From Paenibacillus camerounensis (GTDB lineage: Bacteria > Bacillota > Bacilli > Paenibacillales > Paenibacillaceae), in NCBI RefSeq assembly GCF_000723885.1, contig NZ_CCDG010000042.1, positions 1 to 64,000 on the forward strand: a DNA stretch of 64,000 bases. Direction: 5' to 3'. Position numbers and translations under genes: made by a program. Numbering within the stretch: position 1 is the stretch's first letter; every line of letters starts with the position of its first letter. The notes under the pieces were generated by a model that searched no databases, had not been told where the DNA came from, and saw only the letters and a program-made list of their open reading frames with translations. Below, piece by piece: positions 47,408 to 55,830 of this stretch.

Positions 47408-47477
47408 GTTGGAAACCTCTCTATGGGTATCAGGATAAATGGTTATATTTTTGATGCATAAACGTCAGTACAAATTC

Positions 47478-47506
47478 TTCCAAGACTCAGTACAAAATGA
47501 TATAAT
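47478..47506 (+). promoter_or_regulatory. Promoter of the small toxin gene
   Basis: An extended -10, TGATATAAT (TATAAT at 47501-47506), with a weak -35 region around TTCCAA. Transcription would start near 47513, about 57 nt before the toxin ATG. Confidence 0.6.
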
Positions 47507-47569
47507 TGCAACAGCAATGGAAGGCTTGCAAGGGCGGTCGGCTAATCTCCCGGGAGGGAGGTGAAGCCA

Positions 47570-47653
47570 ATGGAGGTTTATCAAGCGTTGTCGCTGATGT
47601 TCATGTTCGGCATGTTCATTATTGCTCTGCTTAACTACCTCAAAAAGAAATAG
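47570..47653 (+). CDS. Type I toxin, holin-like 27-residue membrane peptide
   Basis: Twenty-seven residues: MEVYQALSLMFMFGMFII, then ALLNYLKKK. A short N-terminal polar part, one membrane helix and a Lys-rich tail are the hallmark of the putative holin-like type I toxins of Bacillota (TxpA/BsrG type). GGGAGGGAGG lies directly upstream. The TAG stop lies in the stem of a hairpin that serves as terminator for an antisense RNA on the other strand. Membrane damage when unrepressed is the family role; toxicity of this copy is inferred. Confidence 0.8.
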   Translation: MEVYQALSLMFMFGMFIIALLNYLKKK

Positions 47654-47780
47654 ACCGCCCTGTCCAAAGGAAACGGTCTATCCCATGACTGCTATTCCGA
47701 AGCCGCCGCCCTTAAAAGCGGCTATTGCAAAACGGGAGTCGTGTTCGTGCACGGCTCTCTTTGCATTTTACGCTATTTCT
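47642..47780 (-). ncRNA. Antisense antitoxin RNA of the type I module
   Basis: A consensus promoter on the minus strand (TTGAAA at 47809-47814, 16 bp, TATAAT at 47787-47792) would start an RNA near 47780. It ends at a hairpin TAGACCG/CGGTCTA (47651-47680) followed by TTTCTTTTT. The predicted RNA of about 140 nt overlaps the 3' end and stop codon of the toxin mRNA, the usual geometry of RatA/SR4-type antitoxins. Confidence 0.65.
47736..47757 (+). terminator. Terminator of the toxin mRNA
   Basis: GAGTCGTG and CACGGCTC form a stem with one G-U pair, followed by TCTTTGCATTTT. It lies inside the region transcribed by the antisense RNA, so the two transcripts overlap by about 100 nt. Confidence 0.6.
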
Positions 47781-47786
47781 GCCCTT

Positions 47787-47814
47787 ATTATAACATGGCA
47801 AGAGGAAATTTCAA
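47787..47814 (-). promoter_or_regulatory. Antitoxin RNA promoter
   Basis: -35 TTGAAA and a perfect -10 TATAAT, 16 bp apart, on the minus strand with no reading frame of its own downstream. Confidence 0.65.
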
Positions 47815-47932
47815 TCCACGCACTTCTAAGAACCCCTCAGTCAAAAACAGCTATAACCAACACTTACATACTCCTGCCAATCAGTTGATGCTATTGTAAT
47901 TTTATACCATTCCAACAAGGAGCGATGCTAAT

Positions 47933-48910
47933 TTGATTAATCTTTTGAATACTGCGCAGGAGGCATTGAGTAACTACGCTATAACTTGCAAATCGGTTGA
48001 ATTTATCGCACAAAGCGGGAATACGATCTATAAGGTCACTGACCTGGACAACAACAGCTACAGCCTGCGCCTGCACCACTCCAAGGGGGATGCTCTTGAA
48101 AGCATCTGGAGTACGCCGGAAGTGATCCGTTCTGAAATGGTCTGGCTTCAAGCCTTGGCCTTGGACACAGATCTAGCCGTGCCGGCCCCTCTTAAGAATA
48201 TCCGCGGGGAATTCATTACGAATGTGAATAATCTAAACTGCACTTTATTAACATGGGTCGAGGGTGAGCAGAAGCCTATTATTCTAACAATAGAAGACGC
48301 GGCGGCTATAGGGGAAATGACCGGTAAATTACATAGACAAGCCTCGAATTGGAGCATCCCCGGTTTATTTGAACGCCCTTCCTTTGACAGCTCCCGGATA
48401 CTACAGTCACTTGAGAAGCTTAGCGAACAGTCTAAGGCAGGATTGCTTGATGCAGATGATACAGCGCTTCTTCAACAAGCGGGCCAGCGAGTCATTGCAA
48501 TGATGGACACTATTGAACGAACCCCCGGCAATTGGGGAATGATTCATGCGGATTTGATCCCAAGTAATCTGGTGTTTCAGGGAAAAGAAGTGCGGCCGAT
48601 CGATTTTGGCGCTTGCGGATTTGGCTACTATTTAGGTGATCTGGGCTGGACGTTCTCCTATATCCATCCTGCATTTAGAGACCAGCTGCTTCAATCCTAT
48701 GCGGAGTATTATCAGTTACCGGATAACCAGGTTGAGTTGTTGGAGGTTTTTTTTATTGCAGCGCAGCTTGAAACTATGAATTTCTGGCTGGGCCTGCCGG
48801 ACTGGCAGGAATGGCTGTCTGACCATATTGGAAGATTAGCAAGCAGGGAAATTAATGCGTATCTGAACAATGAGCCGTTCCTCTTTAGCGGGAAACCTTA
48901 CTGGGAATAG
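47933..48910 (+). CDS. APH-family phosphotransferase
   Basis: A 325-residue small-molecule kinase of the aminoglycoside-phosphotransferase/homoserine-kinase-II fold. The catalytic loop is MIHADLIPSNLVF (H-x-D-x4-N), followed by the metal motif PIDFGACGFG. The N-lobe strand reads GNTIYKVTDLDNNSYSLRL. The substrate could be an antibiotic, amino alcohol or sugar; sequence alone does not tell. TTG start with AAGGAG about 10 bp upstream. It stands alone. Confidence 0.82.
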   Translation: MINLLNTAQEALSNYAITCKSVEFIAQSGNTIYKVTDLDNNSYSLRLHHSKGDALESIWSTPEVIRSEMVWLQALALDTDLAVPAPLKNIRGEFITNVNNLNCTLLTWVEGEQKPIILTIEDAAAIGEMTGKLHRQASNWSIPGLFERPSFDSSRILQSLEKLSEQSKAGLLDADDTALLQQAGQRVIAMMDTIERTPGNWGMIHADLIPSNLVFQGKEVRPIDFGACGFGYYLGDLGWTFSYIHPAFRDQLLQSYAEYYQLPDNQVELLEVFFIAAQLETMNFWLGLPDWQEWLSDHIGRLASREINAYLNNEPFLFSGKPYWE

Positions 48911-49017
48911 GCTGACACTTTAGGCAGCTAAAAGTCCTTGCTGTGTTGCAGACAGGCTCTTGCCGGAAACGAGTCGTCTGGATGGCTCCAGGAGGATTAT
49001 GAACGTCAGAATACCGG

Positions 49018-49075
49018 GAGCCTCAGTCAGTGGGTTCAGGGTCAAATCAGTTTAAGTGTACTTTGTACAATTAAA
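49018..49075 (+). repeat. Dispersed intergenic repeat, copy B
   Basis: Contains CAGTCAGTGGGTTCAGGGTC and TTTAAGTGTACTTTGTACAA, matching the minus-strand copies at 20-113 and 51271-51366. It appears shorter at its left end. Confidence 0.6.
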
Positions 49076-49237
49076 ACAGAGGAAATCAATCATTGTAAGG
49101 CGATAATTGTATTCTGTACATCTATTTTCCTTGAAAAAGCCGGTTTCGGGCATTTTCAGCAAATATAAGTGTACAGAGTGCAGTTATAATCTGAAGCGGC
49201 GCTAATTAGTCAGGTTTAGTTGCAGAAAGTACAGTTA
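49056..49237 (+). repeat. Four spaced 18-bp imperfect repeats
   Basis: Copies at 49056-49073, 49107-49124, 49169-49186 and 49220-49237 fit the pattern kTGyAnnnnGTrCAnyTA. Start-to-start distances are 51, 62 and 51 bp. The first lies in dispersed repeat copy B. Confidence 0.5.
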
Positions 49238-49360
49238 TTTCGGCTGGGCTCATTCATTATTTGTCATTATTATCACAAATCTGAGCGACTCTCTTCTTCT
49301 CCAAGCTATCTTGCGTTGCTGCTGGCGATCATCGGTTTAGACGAGGGATGAGATGGTTGT

Positions 49361-50302
49361 CTATATGTCAGCGATATATTTTTCGAGAAAATGCATTCTT
49401 TCTATGATTCGTTTTTTCAATGACGTGGGGTGTATGGATAATATATTTTCGCTAAAAGCGATAAAGTAATTTGCAATAAATTGTTCCTCGCCCTTGTTAT
49501 AAAAACCACGAATAATAAAGCGACCCTTTTCCGTATAAAGCTTCATTGACGGATAATGTTCCTTATAAAACAAGTCGGCTCCTGTTTCAGATATTTCCAC
49601 CTCAAAATCAGTGGCATCTTGCAATTTGTACAATGTATCGGCTGGTTTCATGAAATCGTCAAGTGATTTTGACTGATATTGATTGCATTCCTTGACGTCT
49701 AAGATTTTATCACATCGAAACACTTTGGGGCTATTGGTTTCAAAGTTATAGCCTGTTACATACCATTGTCCATAAGCAGCCGAAATATTAAAAAATTGAA
49801 TGAAGTAGTCTATTTCAATGTTATTTTTTCTATAGGTCACTATACAGACTTTTTCCTCAATAGCAGATTGCAAGATGACACTTAAGAATTTGCAGTCGTT
49901 ACTATGCTGTATGGTAGCCAAACTAAACACTCGTTCAATACTACGAAGCATATCAATTTTTTCTGCGGATAAACAATTTTCAAATTTCTTTTTTAGATTT
50001 TCGACACTCAAATGAAAAGGCGTACTTTCGTAAGCCCGTAGCGTGAGCATTGAGAAATACAGTGCTAAAACTTCATCCATATTAAAAACAATAGGAGATA
50101 GAAGCCTGTTACGTAGTATGCCATAATAACCGTTTCTTCCGTTTTGAGAATATATTGGCATACCGATACGCTCTAAGGCTTTAATATCTCTTAGTGCTGT
50201 GCTTTTTGATATGTTATATTTCTCGATCAAATCTTTCAAATTAAATAAGTTTTTATCGTTCAAAAATAACATCATGTCATTTATTCTTTCAGACTTATTC
50301 AT
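49361..50302 (-). CDS. HTH-WYL transcriptional regulator
   Basis: A 313-residue regulator: winged helix (FNLKDLIEKYNISKSTALRD), a bridging helical part and a WYL-like domain (AYGQWYVTGYNFET, then FRCDKIL), with a WCX tail. It is divergent from the S51-type peptidase gene across about 100 bp, so it probably controls that gene. Its codon use is more AT-rich than that of the regulator at 39.6 kb, and it belongs to a different subgroup. Confidence 0.85.
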   Translation of the reverse strand: MNKSERINDMMLFLNDKNLFNLKDLIEKYNISKSTALRDIKALERIGMPIYSQNGRNGYYGILRNRLLSPIVFNMDEVLALYFSMLTLRAYESTPFHLSVENLKKKFENCLSAEKIDMLRSIERVFSLATIQHSNDCKFLSVILQSAIEEKVCIVTYRKNNIEIDYFIQFFNISAAYGQWYVTGYNFETNSPKVFRCDKILDVKECNQYQSKSLDDFMKPADTLYKLQDATDFEVEISETGADLFYKEHYPSMKLYTEKGRFIIRGFYNKGEEQFIANYFIAFSENILSIHPTSLKKRIIERMHFLEKYIADI

Positions 50303-50403
50303 ACTTCACCGCCTAAATCTTATATTAAAAGGCATCGCTTTATGACACCTTTTAATATTAAGCTTAAATTATCCAATAAAGAAACAAAGAAAGGGAGCAA
50401 AAC

Positions 50404-51018
50404 ATGAAAAAATTATTTTTATCCGCATCTTTCAAAGATGTGAGCAGCATATTTGCAGACTTTGAAGAAAACATAAGAGGTAAAACCGTAACTTTTATTC
50501 CTACTGCCAGTAAGGTTGAAAAGGTTGTTTTCTATGTGGAAGCAGGAAAAAAGGCTCTTGAGAAATTAGGTGTTATTATTGACGAGTTGGAAATATCTAC
50601 GTCCACCATCAATGAGATAAGTACGAAACTAAGAAGCAATGATTTTATCTATGTAACTGGAGGAAATACGTTCTTTCTCTTGCAAGAGCTAAAAAGAACG
50701 GGAGCAGATGAGATTATAATAGAAGAAGTAAATGCAGGGAAATTATATATTGGGGAGTCCGCCGGAGCTATGGTTGCCGCTGCAAACATTGAATATGTCA
50801 AAGCAATGGACAGCCATAAAAAATCCTCCGGTTTACTTAATTTTGACGCGCTAGGTTTAGTGGACTTTTACACAGTGCCACACTACACCAATTTTCCGTT
50901 TAAGAAATCAGCCCAGAAAATTATGGATAACTACTCATCAACGCTGAAACTATCTCCAATCAGCAACAATGAGGCAATATTGGTAGTTGGTGATGAAATC
51001 AGAACGGTAAGAAGCTAA
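50404..51018 (+). CDS. Peptidase S51 (dipeptidase E)-like protein
   Basis: A 204-residue alpha/beta protein with the nucleophile elbow YIGESAGAMVAA (Ser119), IYVTGGNTFFLL, and a later PHYTNFP that supplies the His. This is the type 1 glutamine-amidotransferase-like fold of peptidase E, which cleaves Asp-X dipeptides; other members have unknown substrates. GGGAG precedes the ATG. It is divergent from, and probably controlled by, the WYL regulator. Confidence 0.85.
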   Translation: MKKLFLSASFKDVSSIFADFEENIRGKTVTFIPTASKVEKVVFYVEAGKKALEKLGVIIDELEISTSTINEISTKLRSNDFIYVTGGNTFFLLQELKRTGADEIIIEEVNAGKLYIGESAGAMVAAANIEYVKAMDSHKKSSGLLNFDALGLVDFYTVPHYTNFPFKKSAQKIMDNYSSTLKLSPISNNEAILVVGDEIRTVRS

Positions 51019-51595
51019 ATTTTAGAATAGCAGAACTATATAAACGGCAATTACCTTTATAACCTCACATGGAGACAATCTATCGCCCCACAGCTAAAGT
51101 CCTTTATCAGAAGGGTTCCAGTTTGGGTTGTAAGATGATTAAAAAACAAGCTGCACATGCGGATACTCCTTGGGAAACAGCTGTAACTTGGTAGCGTAAC
51201 GAATCGGGCTGTTGTCCATTATCAAAGCATGAGCCGGGTCTCCTTAAAATGTCCGAATTCCCCTGTTTTTGTTGCACAAACTACACTTAAAACTCATTTG
51301 GCTCCGAACCGACTGACTAGGGTTAGCGCTTGGGCAAGGAAAATCAATCCGCTGCTCAACGTTTTACATAAGGCAGGAACAGGATCCGGTTTGTTAGTCT
51401 CTTTATGACGTTCTATAAATGTATTGAATATCGTAAATGCTGACTTACAAAACCGTTTCTTAGTCGCTGCCTCCAGCCGCGGATTTTCTTTTTGTTAGAG
51501 AATGGGTCGTCCCAACTTTGCACAAATTACTCATGCCCCAGGCGTCTGATTCATATAGAATAGCTCTTGTAAGCAACGAAGGGAGCACATCAGCT
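51019..51595. other. Intergenic region with dispersed repeat
   Basis: No gene seen. It holds dispersed repeat copy C and, from about 51380, AT-rich sequence leading to the ABC operon. No complete promoter was certain. Confidence 0.5.
51271..51366 (-). repeat. Dispersed intergenic repeat, copy C
   Basis: Read on the minus strand it has GCGGATTGATTTTCCTTGCC, TAACCCTAGTCAGTCGGTTC and TTTTAAGTGTAGTTTGTGCA, aligning along its length with the copies at 20-113 and 49018-49075. Confidence 0.65.
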
Positions 51596-52489
51596 ATGAT
51601 ATTAAATGTACAGGACGTATCCATACGTTACCATAAAGCCAACAATAATGCGGTGTCCAAAGCATCCTTCACTATCGAGGATAACAGTATTGTATCCATT
51701 GTAGGGCATAACGGAGCAGGAAAAAGCACCTTGATTCAAGCCATCATGCAAAACTTAAACTATGCAGGCTCCATTACATATGGTTTTAACAAAAAGGAGC
51801 TGTACAAACACATCCGGGTGCAGACTCAGACGTCCACGTTCGAAAAAAACGCCAAAGTGAAGGATATTATACAGCTCTATATTGAACTGCTGGATAGCCG
51901 GGAGACGGTGGATGAGCTGCTGCAAAGCGTGCAAATGCTGCCCTTTAAGAATTCCTATCTGGAGAAGCTGTCCGGCGGGGAAAAGCAAAAAATAGCGGTG
52001 CTGCTGGCGACCATCGGCAATCCTAAGCTAATTATTCTCGACGAGCTTACGACAGGGCTGGACGTTATGTCCCGCAGAATGATCTGGGATCTATTGGGCA
52101 AAATCCGCAAGGAAAAGGGCGTTAGTATGCTGCTGACCAGCCACTTTTTAGACGAGGTGGAGTACTTGTCCGACTATGTGATTGTCCTTGAACAGGGTAA
52201 GGTGAAGCTGCAGGGGACTGTTCCTGATCTTATCAACGAGGCTTTTGCGATGCATAAACTAGCGACCTGTCTTGTGGATTCCAGCTTTAGCTTCTCCTCC
52301 CTCAAATATGCATATAAGCAGCAAAGCAATAAAGTAATGATTGAATACAAGGAAGAGAACGAAAAGGATGTATTCGACAACCTGAAAATTTGCGGGGGAT
52401 ATGATATCCAGCTGCAGAAACGGACGTTTGAGGATGCTTTTCTAACCATGATTGGCTATGAGCTGGATGAGAAGGGAGAAACCAAATGA
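51596..52489 (+). CDS. ABC transporter ATP-binding protein
   Basis: A 297-residue ABC ATPase: Walker A GHNGAGKST, signature LSGGEKQ, Walker B LIILDE, and an H-loop in LLTSH. It pairs with the ABC-2 permease that follows, whose ATG overlaps its stop by 4 bp. The ATG at 51596 follows AAGGGAG; the frame is open further upstream but without a site. Drug or peptide export is the likely function. Confidence 0.92.
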   Translation: MILNVQDVSIRYHKANNNAVSKASFTIEDNSIVSIVGHNGAGKSTLIQAIMQNLNYAGSITYGFNKKELYKHIRVQTQTSTFEKNAKVKDIIQLYIELLDSRETVDELLQSVQMLPFKNSYLEKLSGGEKQKIAVLLATIGNPKLIILDELTTGLDVMSRRMIWDLLGKIRKEKGVSMLLTSHFLDEVEYLSDYVIVLEQGKVKLQGTVPDLINEAFAMHKLATCLVDSSFSFSSLKYAYKQQSNKVMIEYKEENEKDVFDNLKICGGYDIQLQKRTFEDAFLTMIGYELDEKGETK

Positions 52490-53262
52490 AACCCGTAATA
52501 AGCTTAACCAAATATAATTTCAAGCTGTTATTCAGAGATAAATCGTCTGTCCTTATGGCCTTCTTGATGCCGATCGGCTTCTATATTTTATTCGGATATA
52601 TGCTGCAAAATGTGGAGTTCAGCGGCTCGTCCTTATCTGACCTGCTCATCCCGCTGTACATCATCATTATTATAGGCAATGCGGTGATCAGTGTGTTCGG
52701 TACCTTTTATGTACAGGCAAGGGAAAGCGGCAACCTGCAGAAATTCAAGTTCATGGGTGTCAGCGAGCTCTGCTTCTCCTTCACTTTATTCGCGGCTACC
52801 TTTGCCTTTCAGCTTATCGTCATTATTGCGTTCATTGTGTTTACTTATTTCTATAAGGGAACCGTATTCCCGCTGCAAAATATCATCCCGGTCCTTGTTA
52901 CCCTTGCCGTTATTGAGGTGTTTCATTTCGCCGTTACGTTCCTGTTAACTTCTATTCTGAGAAAGGCTTCGATCTATAATCCGATCTCCTTGGCTTTTTA
53001 TATGTTCCAAATGTTCCTTGGCGGCTTAACGTTCCCGATTGAAATGTTCCCGCAGTTCCTGCAAAAGCTGGTGTATTATATTAATCCGGTCATCTACGGA
53101 CGAAATGCTTTGCTGGCGGCTTGGACTGGCAACTCTGCATTCGGCAGTGTGGTCAAAGATAATGTGATCCTGCTCGCCATCTCTGCTCTGCTTGTCATCG
53201 CAGCGGTCTGTGTTCAGCGCTTTATTTTTGCCCAGAAGACATCCGCAGCACTGGTACAATAA
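52486..53262 (+). CDS. ABC-2 type permease
   Basis: A 258-residue membrane protein with about six transmembrane helices. A TMD of the ABC-2 type is suggested by FQMFLGGLTFPIEMFPQF between the last helices. It forms an exporter with the preceding ATPase, probably for a small lipid-like or peptide substrate. It is convergent with the response-regulator gene across a shared terminator. Confidence 0.9.
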   Translation: MKPVISLTKYNFKLLFRDKSSVLMAFLMPIGFYILFGYMLQNVEFSGSSLSDLLIPLYIIIIIGNAVISVFGTFYVQARESGNLQKFKFMGVSELCFSFTLFAATFAFQLIVIIAFIVFTYFYKGTVFPLQNIIPVLVTLAVIEVFHFAVTFLLTSILRKASIYNPISLAFYMFQMFLGGLTFPIEMFPQFLQKLVYYINPVIYGRNALLAAWTGNSAFGSVVKDNVILLAISALLVIAAVCVQRFIFAQKTSAALVQ

Positions 53263-53264
53263 AT

Positions 53265-53290
53265 AAAGGCATCTATAACGGATGCCTTTT
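53265..53290. terminator. Bidirectional terminator
   Basis: GGCATC (53268-53273) and GATGCC (53281-53286) with flanking A and T runs end both the exporter operon and the two-component operon. Confidence 0.8.
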
Positions 53291-53295
53291 CCTCT

Positions 53296-53898
53296 TCACC
53301 TATTGTTCGACAGCTTAATAACGCCCAGCTCGATCCCCTTCACAATGGCAGCAACGGTGGAGTTCACCATCAGCTTATCGTTGATCGACATTAGATGATT
53401 ATTGACTGTGCGCCTGCTGATAAACAGCTTATCGGCAATCACCTGCTGCGTATCCCCGTTGCTTGCATACTGCAAAATCTCTTTTTCGCGCGGGGTCAGC
53501 TCCTCAATCACCTCATCATCCTTATTCTCCATAAAGATTGTGCCGCCCTGGTGGAGCTGCCTGATGCTATCGATTAGATGTTCAACGGACATGTTTTTAT
53601 CTAAGAAGCCTTTAGCCCCCATGCGCTTCGCTTCCAGATTGTATTCATGCAGATTATATCCGGATAAAAAGGCGACCTTCTGCTCAGGAAAATGATACAG
53701 CACCTCCCGGCACACATCGAGTCCGCTATACGCGCCCATGTGAATGTCGAGCAGAATCAAATCTGGCTTTTCCTGCTGCACAATTTCCGTTATGTTCTCC
53801 GGTGTCTGGAAGCACAGAAATTCATCGATATGGTTCGCCATAACAATTTCGAGGCTTTTTGCAAACAATTTATGATCATCAAATAAGAGTACCTTCAT
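53296..53898 (-). CDS. LuxR/NarL-family response regulator
   Basis: A 200-residue regulator: receiver (LLFDDHKLFAKSL; phospho-Asp in LILLDIHMG) and a LuxR-type HTH (ELTPREKEILQYASNGDTQQ, then LFISRRTVNNHL). It overlaps the kinase gene by 20 bp and is therefore co-translated. AAGGAG precedes the ATG. It may regulate the convergent ABC exporter (inference). Confidence 0.92.
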   Translation of the reverse strand: MKVLLFDDHKLFAKSLEIVMANHIDEFLCFQTPENITEIVQQEKPDLILLDIHMGAYSGLDVCREVLYHFPEQKVAFLSGYNLHEYNLEAKRMGAKGFLDKNMSVEHLIDSIRQLHQGGTIFMENKDDEVIEELTPREKEILQYASNGDTQQVIADKLFISRRTVNNHLMSINDKLMVNSTVAAIVKGIELGVIKLSNNR

Positions 53899-55702
53899 GT
53901 GTTCTCCTTGGAAGTCTTAATGTAAACAACTTATAATCCTCGTGCTGGGCCCATTCAAAAGCTCCGCTAAGCGAGCCCGCCTGCTGCTTCAAGCTGGAAA
54001 GCCCCAGATGCTTAATCTTACCCTCCATGTCCTCCGGCACAAGGGGCTTGCCGTCCTCTTTCACTTCCATAATCCAGCAGTCCGCGCTGTACAAATGAAT
54101 CCAGATATGATCGGCCTCCGCATATTTACAGGTATTCGCCAGCAGCTCCTGTAACGTACGGTACATTAAATACGCAGACTGCTCATCCATCCGCTCGAAG
54201 ATTTCATACTGAATATGGGGACTCGGAATGCTGCCATACCGCTTGCGCAGCTCATCAAGCAGGATATGAATGTTCCGCTCAAAAGACAGATCAGCAAGAG
54301 TAGACGGATAAATCTCATGCATCTGCGAGCGTATCGACGTATTCAGGTCACCCAAGGTTTCTACCGCCAGCTCCTTCAGCGCAGACTGCTCCGTTGGTAA
54401 AGTAGCTACGATATTTTTGGTCGCAATGATGTTTTGCAGAATGTTATCGTGCAGATAATACGTTACCTCTTTGCGGAAGCGCAACGTTTCACTGAAAGTC
54501 CCGCCTTGTTCAGCATCCGGCAGCTTCATCCTGCCCATCTCTTCCCATTGGTTAAGCTTGTCCCGCATATAACGGGTCAAAGCGTATGCCATATAATATT
54601 GCCCTGGCGTGAAGGACTGGTGTGTATGGGTTTCGTGAATCAACAGCCTGACTTCTCCGGCATACAGGGACTTACCTGACTTGAAGCCAGGATCAAGAAA
54701 GACTCCACTGGTATACACGGCCTTGTCTTGATACAGGATTACAATGCCGTCATTCGGCAGTATAGGAGCCAGCTTGGAGTCAAAGCCGGACCAGGACAAC
54801 CCCTTTTCGTGCTGGCTCAGTGCATCCTCCCATTGCTTCACGAACCAGTCACCCAGCCCGCTCTTAAGTAATGCATACTTGGCTTGAATTACCTTCTGTA
54901 TATGGAAGCATGCTGCAAAGGCAATCACTAATAACATCAGGCTGCCTGCTGAATAAACAGCGAACGGGCTGCTGTCACCTGAATAAACCCACTTATAGCT
55001 GGCTATGGAGTAGCCAAATAAAATACTTATCATACATAAGAACATAATAGCTTCTGAGTAAAGAATCCGAAATAACACCTGGCGTATCGACGCGGATATC
55101 ACATACATAACAAAGATCAGAAAACTCACCGGCAATGTAAAAATGGTGTTGTCCTGATAAGGAAAAAGAACCGGTGATGCACAGGCTGCAACCGCTAAGC
55201 TATGTAATAACCCTAATATAACCACATTCCACTTAAGCATCGTATTCAATTCAGCATGCAGCACCATCACGATGGCATACAAGGTGCAGACCATGAACAG
55301 TACTACCGGATTTAGGGTAAATGCCGCTAACAGACTGGCTGAAAGAACGATATAATATAGCATTTTAGTCCAAGGATGAATAGCGTTTCGCCTCATAAAG
55401 GTGATAGAAGCTGCGATAAATATCAGCGCTGAGCCGTAAAATAAATAAAAGTAGCTGTCATACAACAAAAACATCCATAAAAAAAGATGCACGGGAATAT
55501 AATATTCCGGCTTGGCGTCATCGGCAAAAAATAAATAAAGGCATAGCAGCACATTACCGATCACAAATACAAACAGATAATGCGCCGGGAGAACGATCAG
55601 CTTATTCTGAAATAAACAAATCAAGGCTAAAACAACGGAGTATATAAAAAATAGCATCTTGGTGCTGGCGTGCATATGGGTTTTGGATATTTTATGTGGC
55701 AT
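53879..55702 (-). CDS. ComP/DesK-like sensor histidine kinase
   Basis: A 607-residue kinase with about ten hydrophobic helices in the first 290 residues. A linker precedes a HisKA_3 dimerisation helix with the phospho-acceptor in YYLHDNILQNIIAT. The HATPase is short, with LANTCKYAEADHIW and GLSSLKQQAGSL. The many-helix sensor with a HisKA_3 core resembles ComP-type peptide-sensing kinases. Its partner is the overlapping LuxR-type regulator. AGGAG lies 7 bp upstream of the ATG. Confidence 0.9.
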   Translation of the reverse strand: MPHKISKTHMHASTKMLFFIYSVVLALICLFQNKLIVLPAHYLFVFVIGNVLLCLYLFFADDAKPEYYIPVHLFLWMFLLYDSYFYLFYGSALIFIAASITFMRRNAIHPWTKMLYYIVLSASLLAAFTLNPVVLFMVCTLYAIVMVLHAELNTMLKWNVVILGLLHSLAVAACASPVLFPYQDNTIFTLPVSFLIFVMYVISASIRQVLFRILYSEAIMFLCMISILFGYSIASYKWVYSGDSSPFAVYSAGSLMLLVIAFAACFHIQKVIQAKYALLKSGLGDWFVKQWEDALSQHEKGLSWSGFDSKLAPILPNDGIVILYQDKAVYTSGVFLDPGFKSGKSLYAGEVRLLIHETHTHQSFTPGQYYMAYALTRYMRDKLNQWEEMGRMKLPDAEQGGTFSETLRFRKEVTYYLHDNILQNIIATKNIVATLPTEQSALKELAVETLGDLNTSIRSQMHEIYPSTLADLSFERNIHILLDELRKRYGSIPSPHIQYEIFERMDEQSAYLMYRTLQELLANTCKYAEADHIWIHLYSADCWIMEVKEDGKPLVPEDMEGKIKHLGLSSLKQQAGSLSGAFEWAQHEDYKLFTLRLPRRTHEGTLI

Positions 55703-55830
55703 TAGATGGCTCCTGCTCTTCTGGCTGTGCTGTCGAATCCATTATAGCTCTTTGAATAACGAAGTTGAACCCAATATAATAAGTGTAACTATGCTCTTAT
55801 GCTCCATACATAATGAAGGAGGAGGCACCC

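Larger units (their letters stand above)
48911..49360. other. Repeat-containing intergenic region
   Basis: No gene is supported; the only open frame has no ribosome site and consists of repeat sequence. It holds dispersed repeat copy B (49018-49075) and four imperfect 18-mers related to GTGTACNNNGTACAGTTA. Confidence 0.6.

Noticed and set aside
48938..49168. A 76-codon plus-strand frame
   Set aside because: It is made of the dispersed repeat and the GTGTAC-type repeats.
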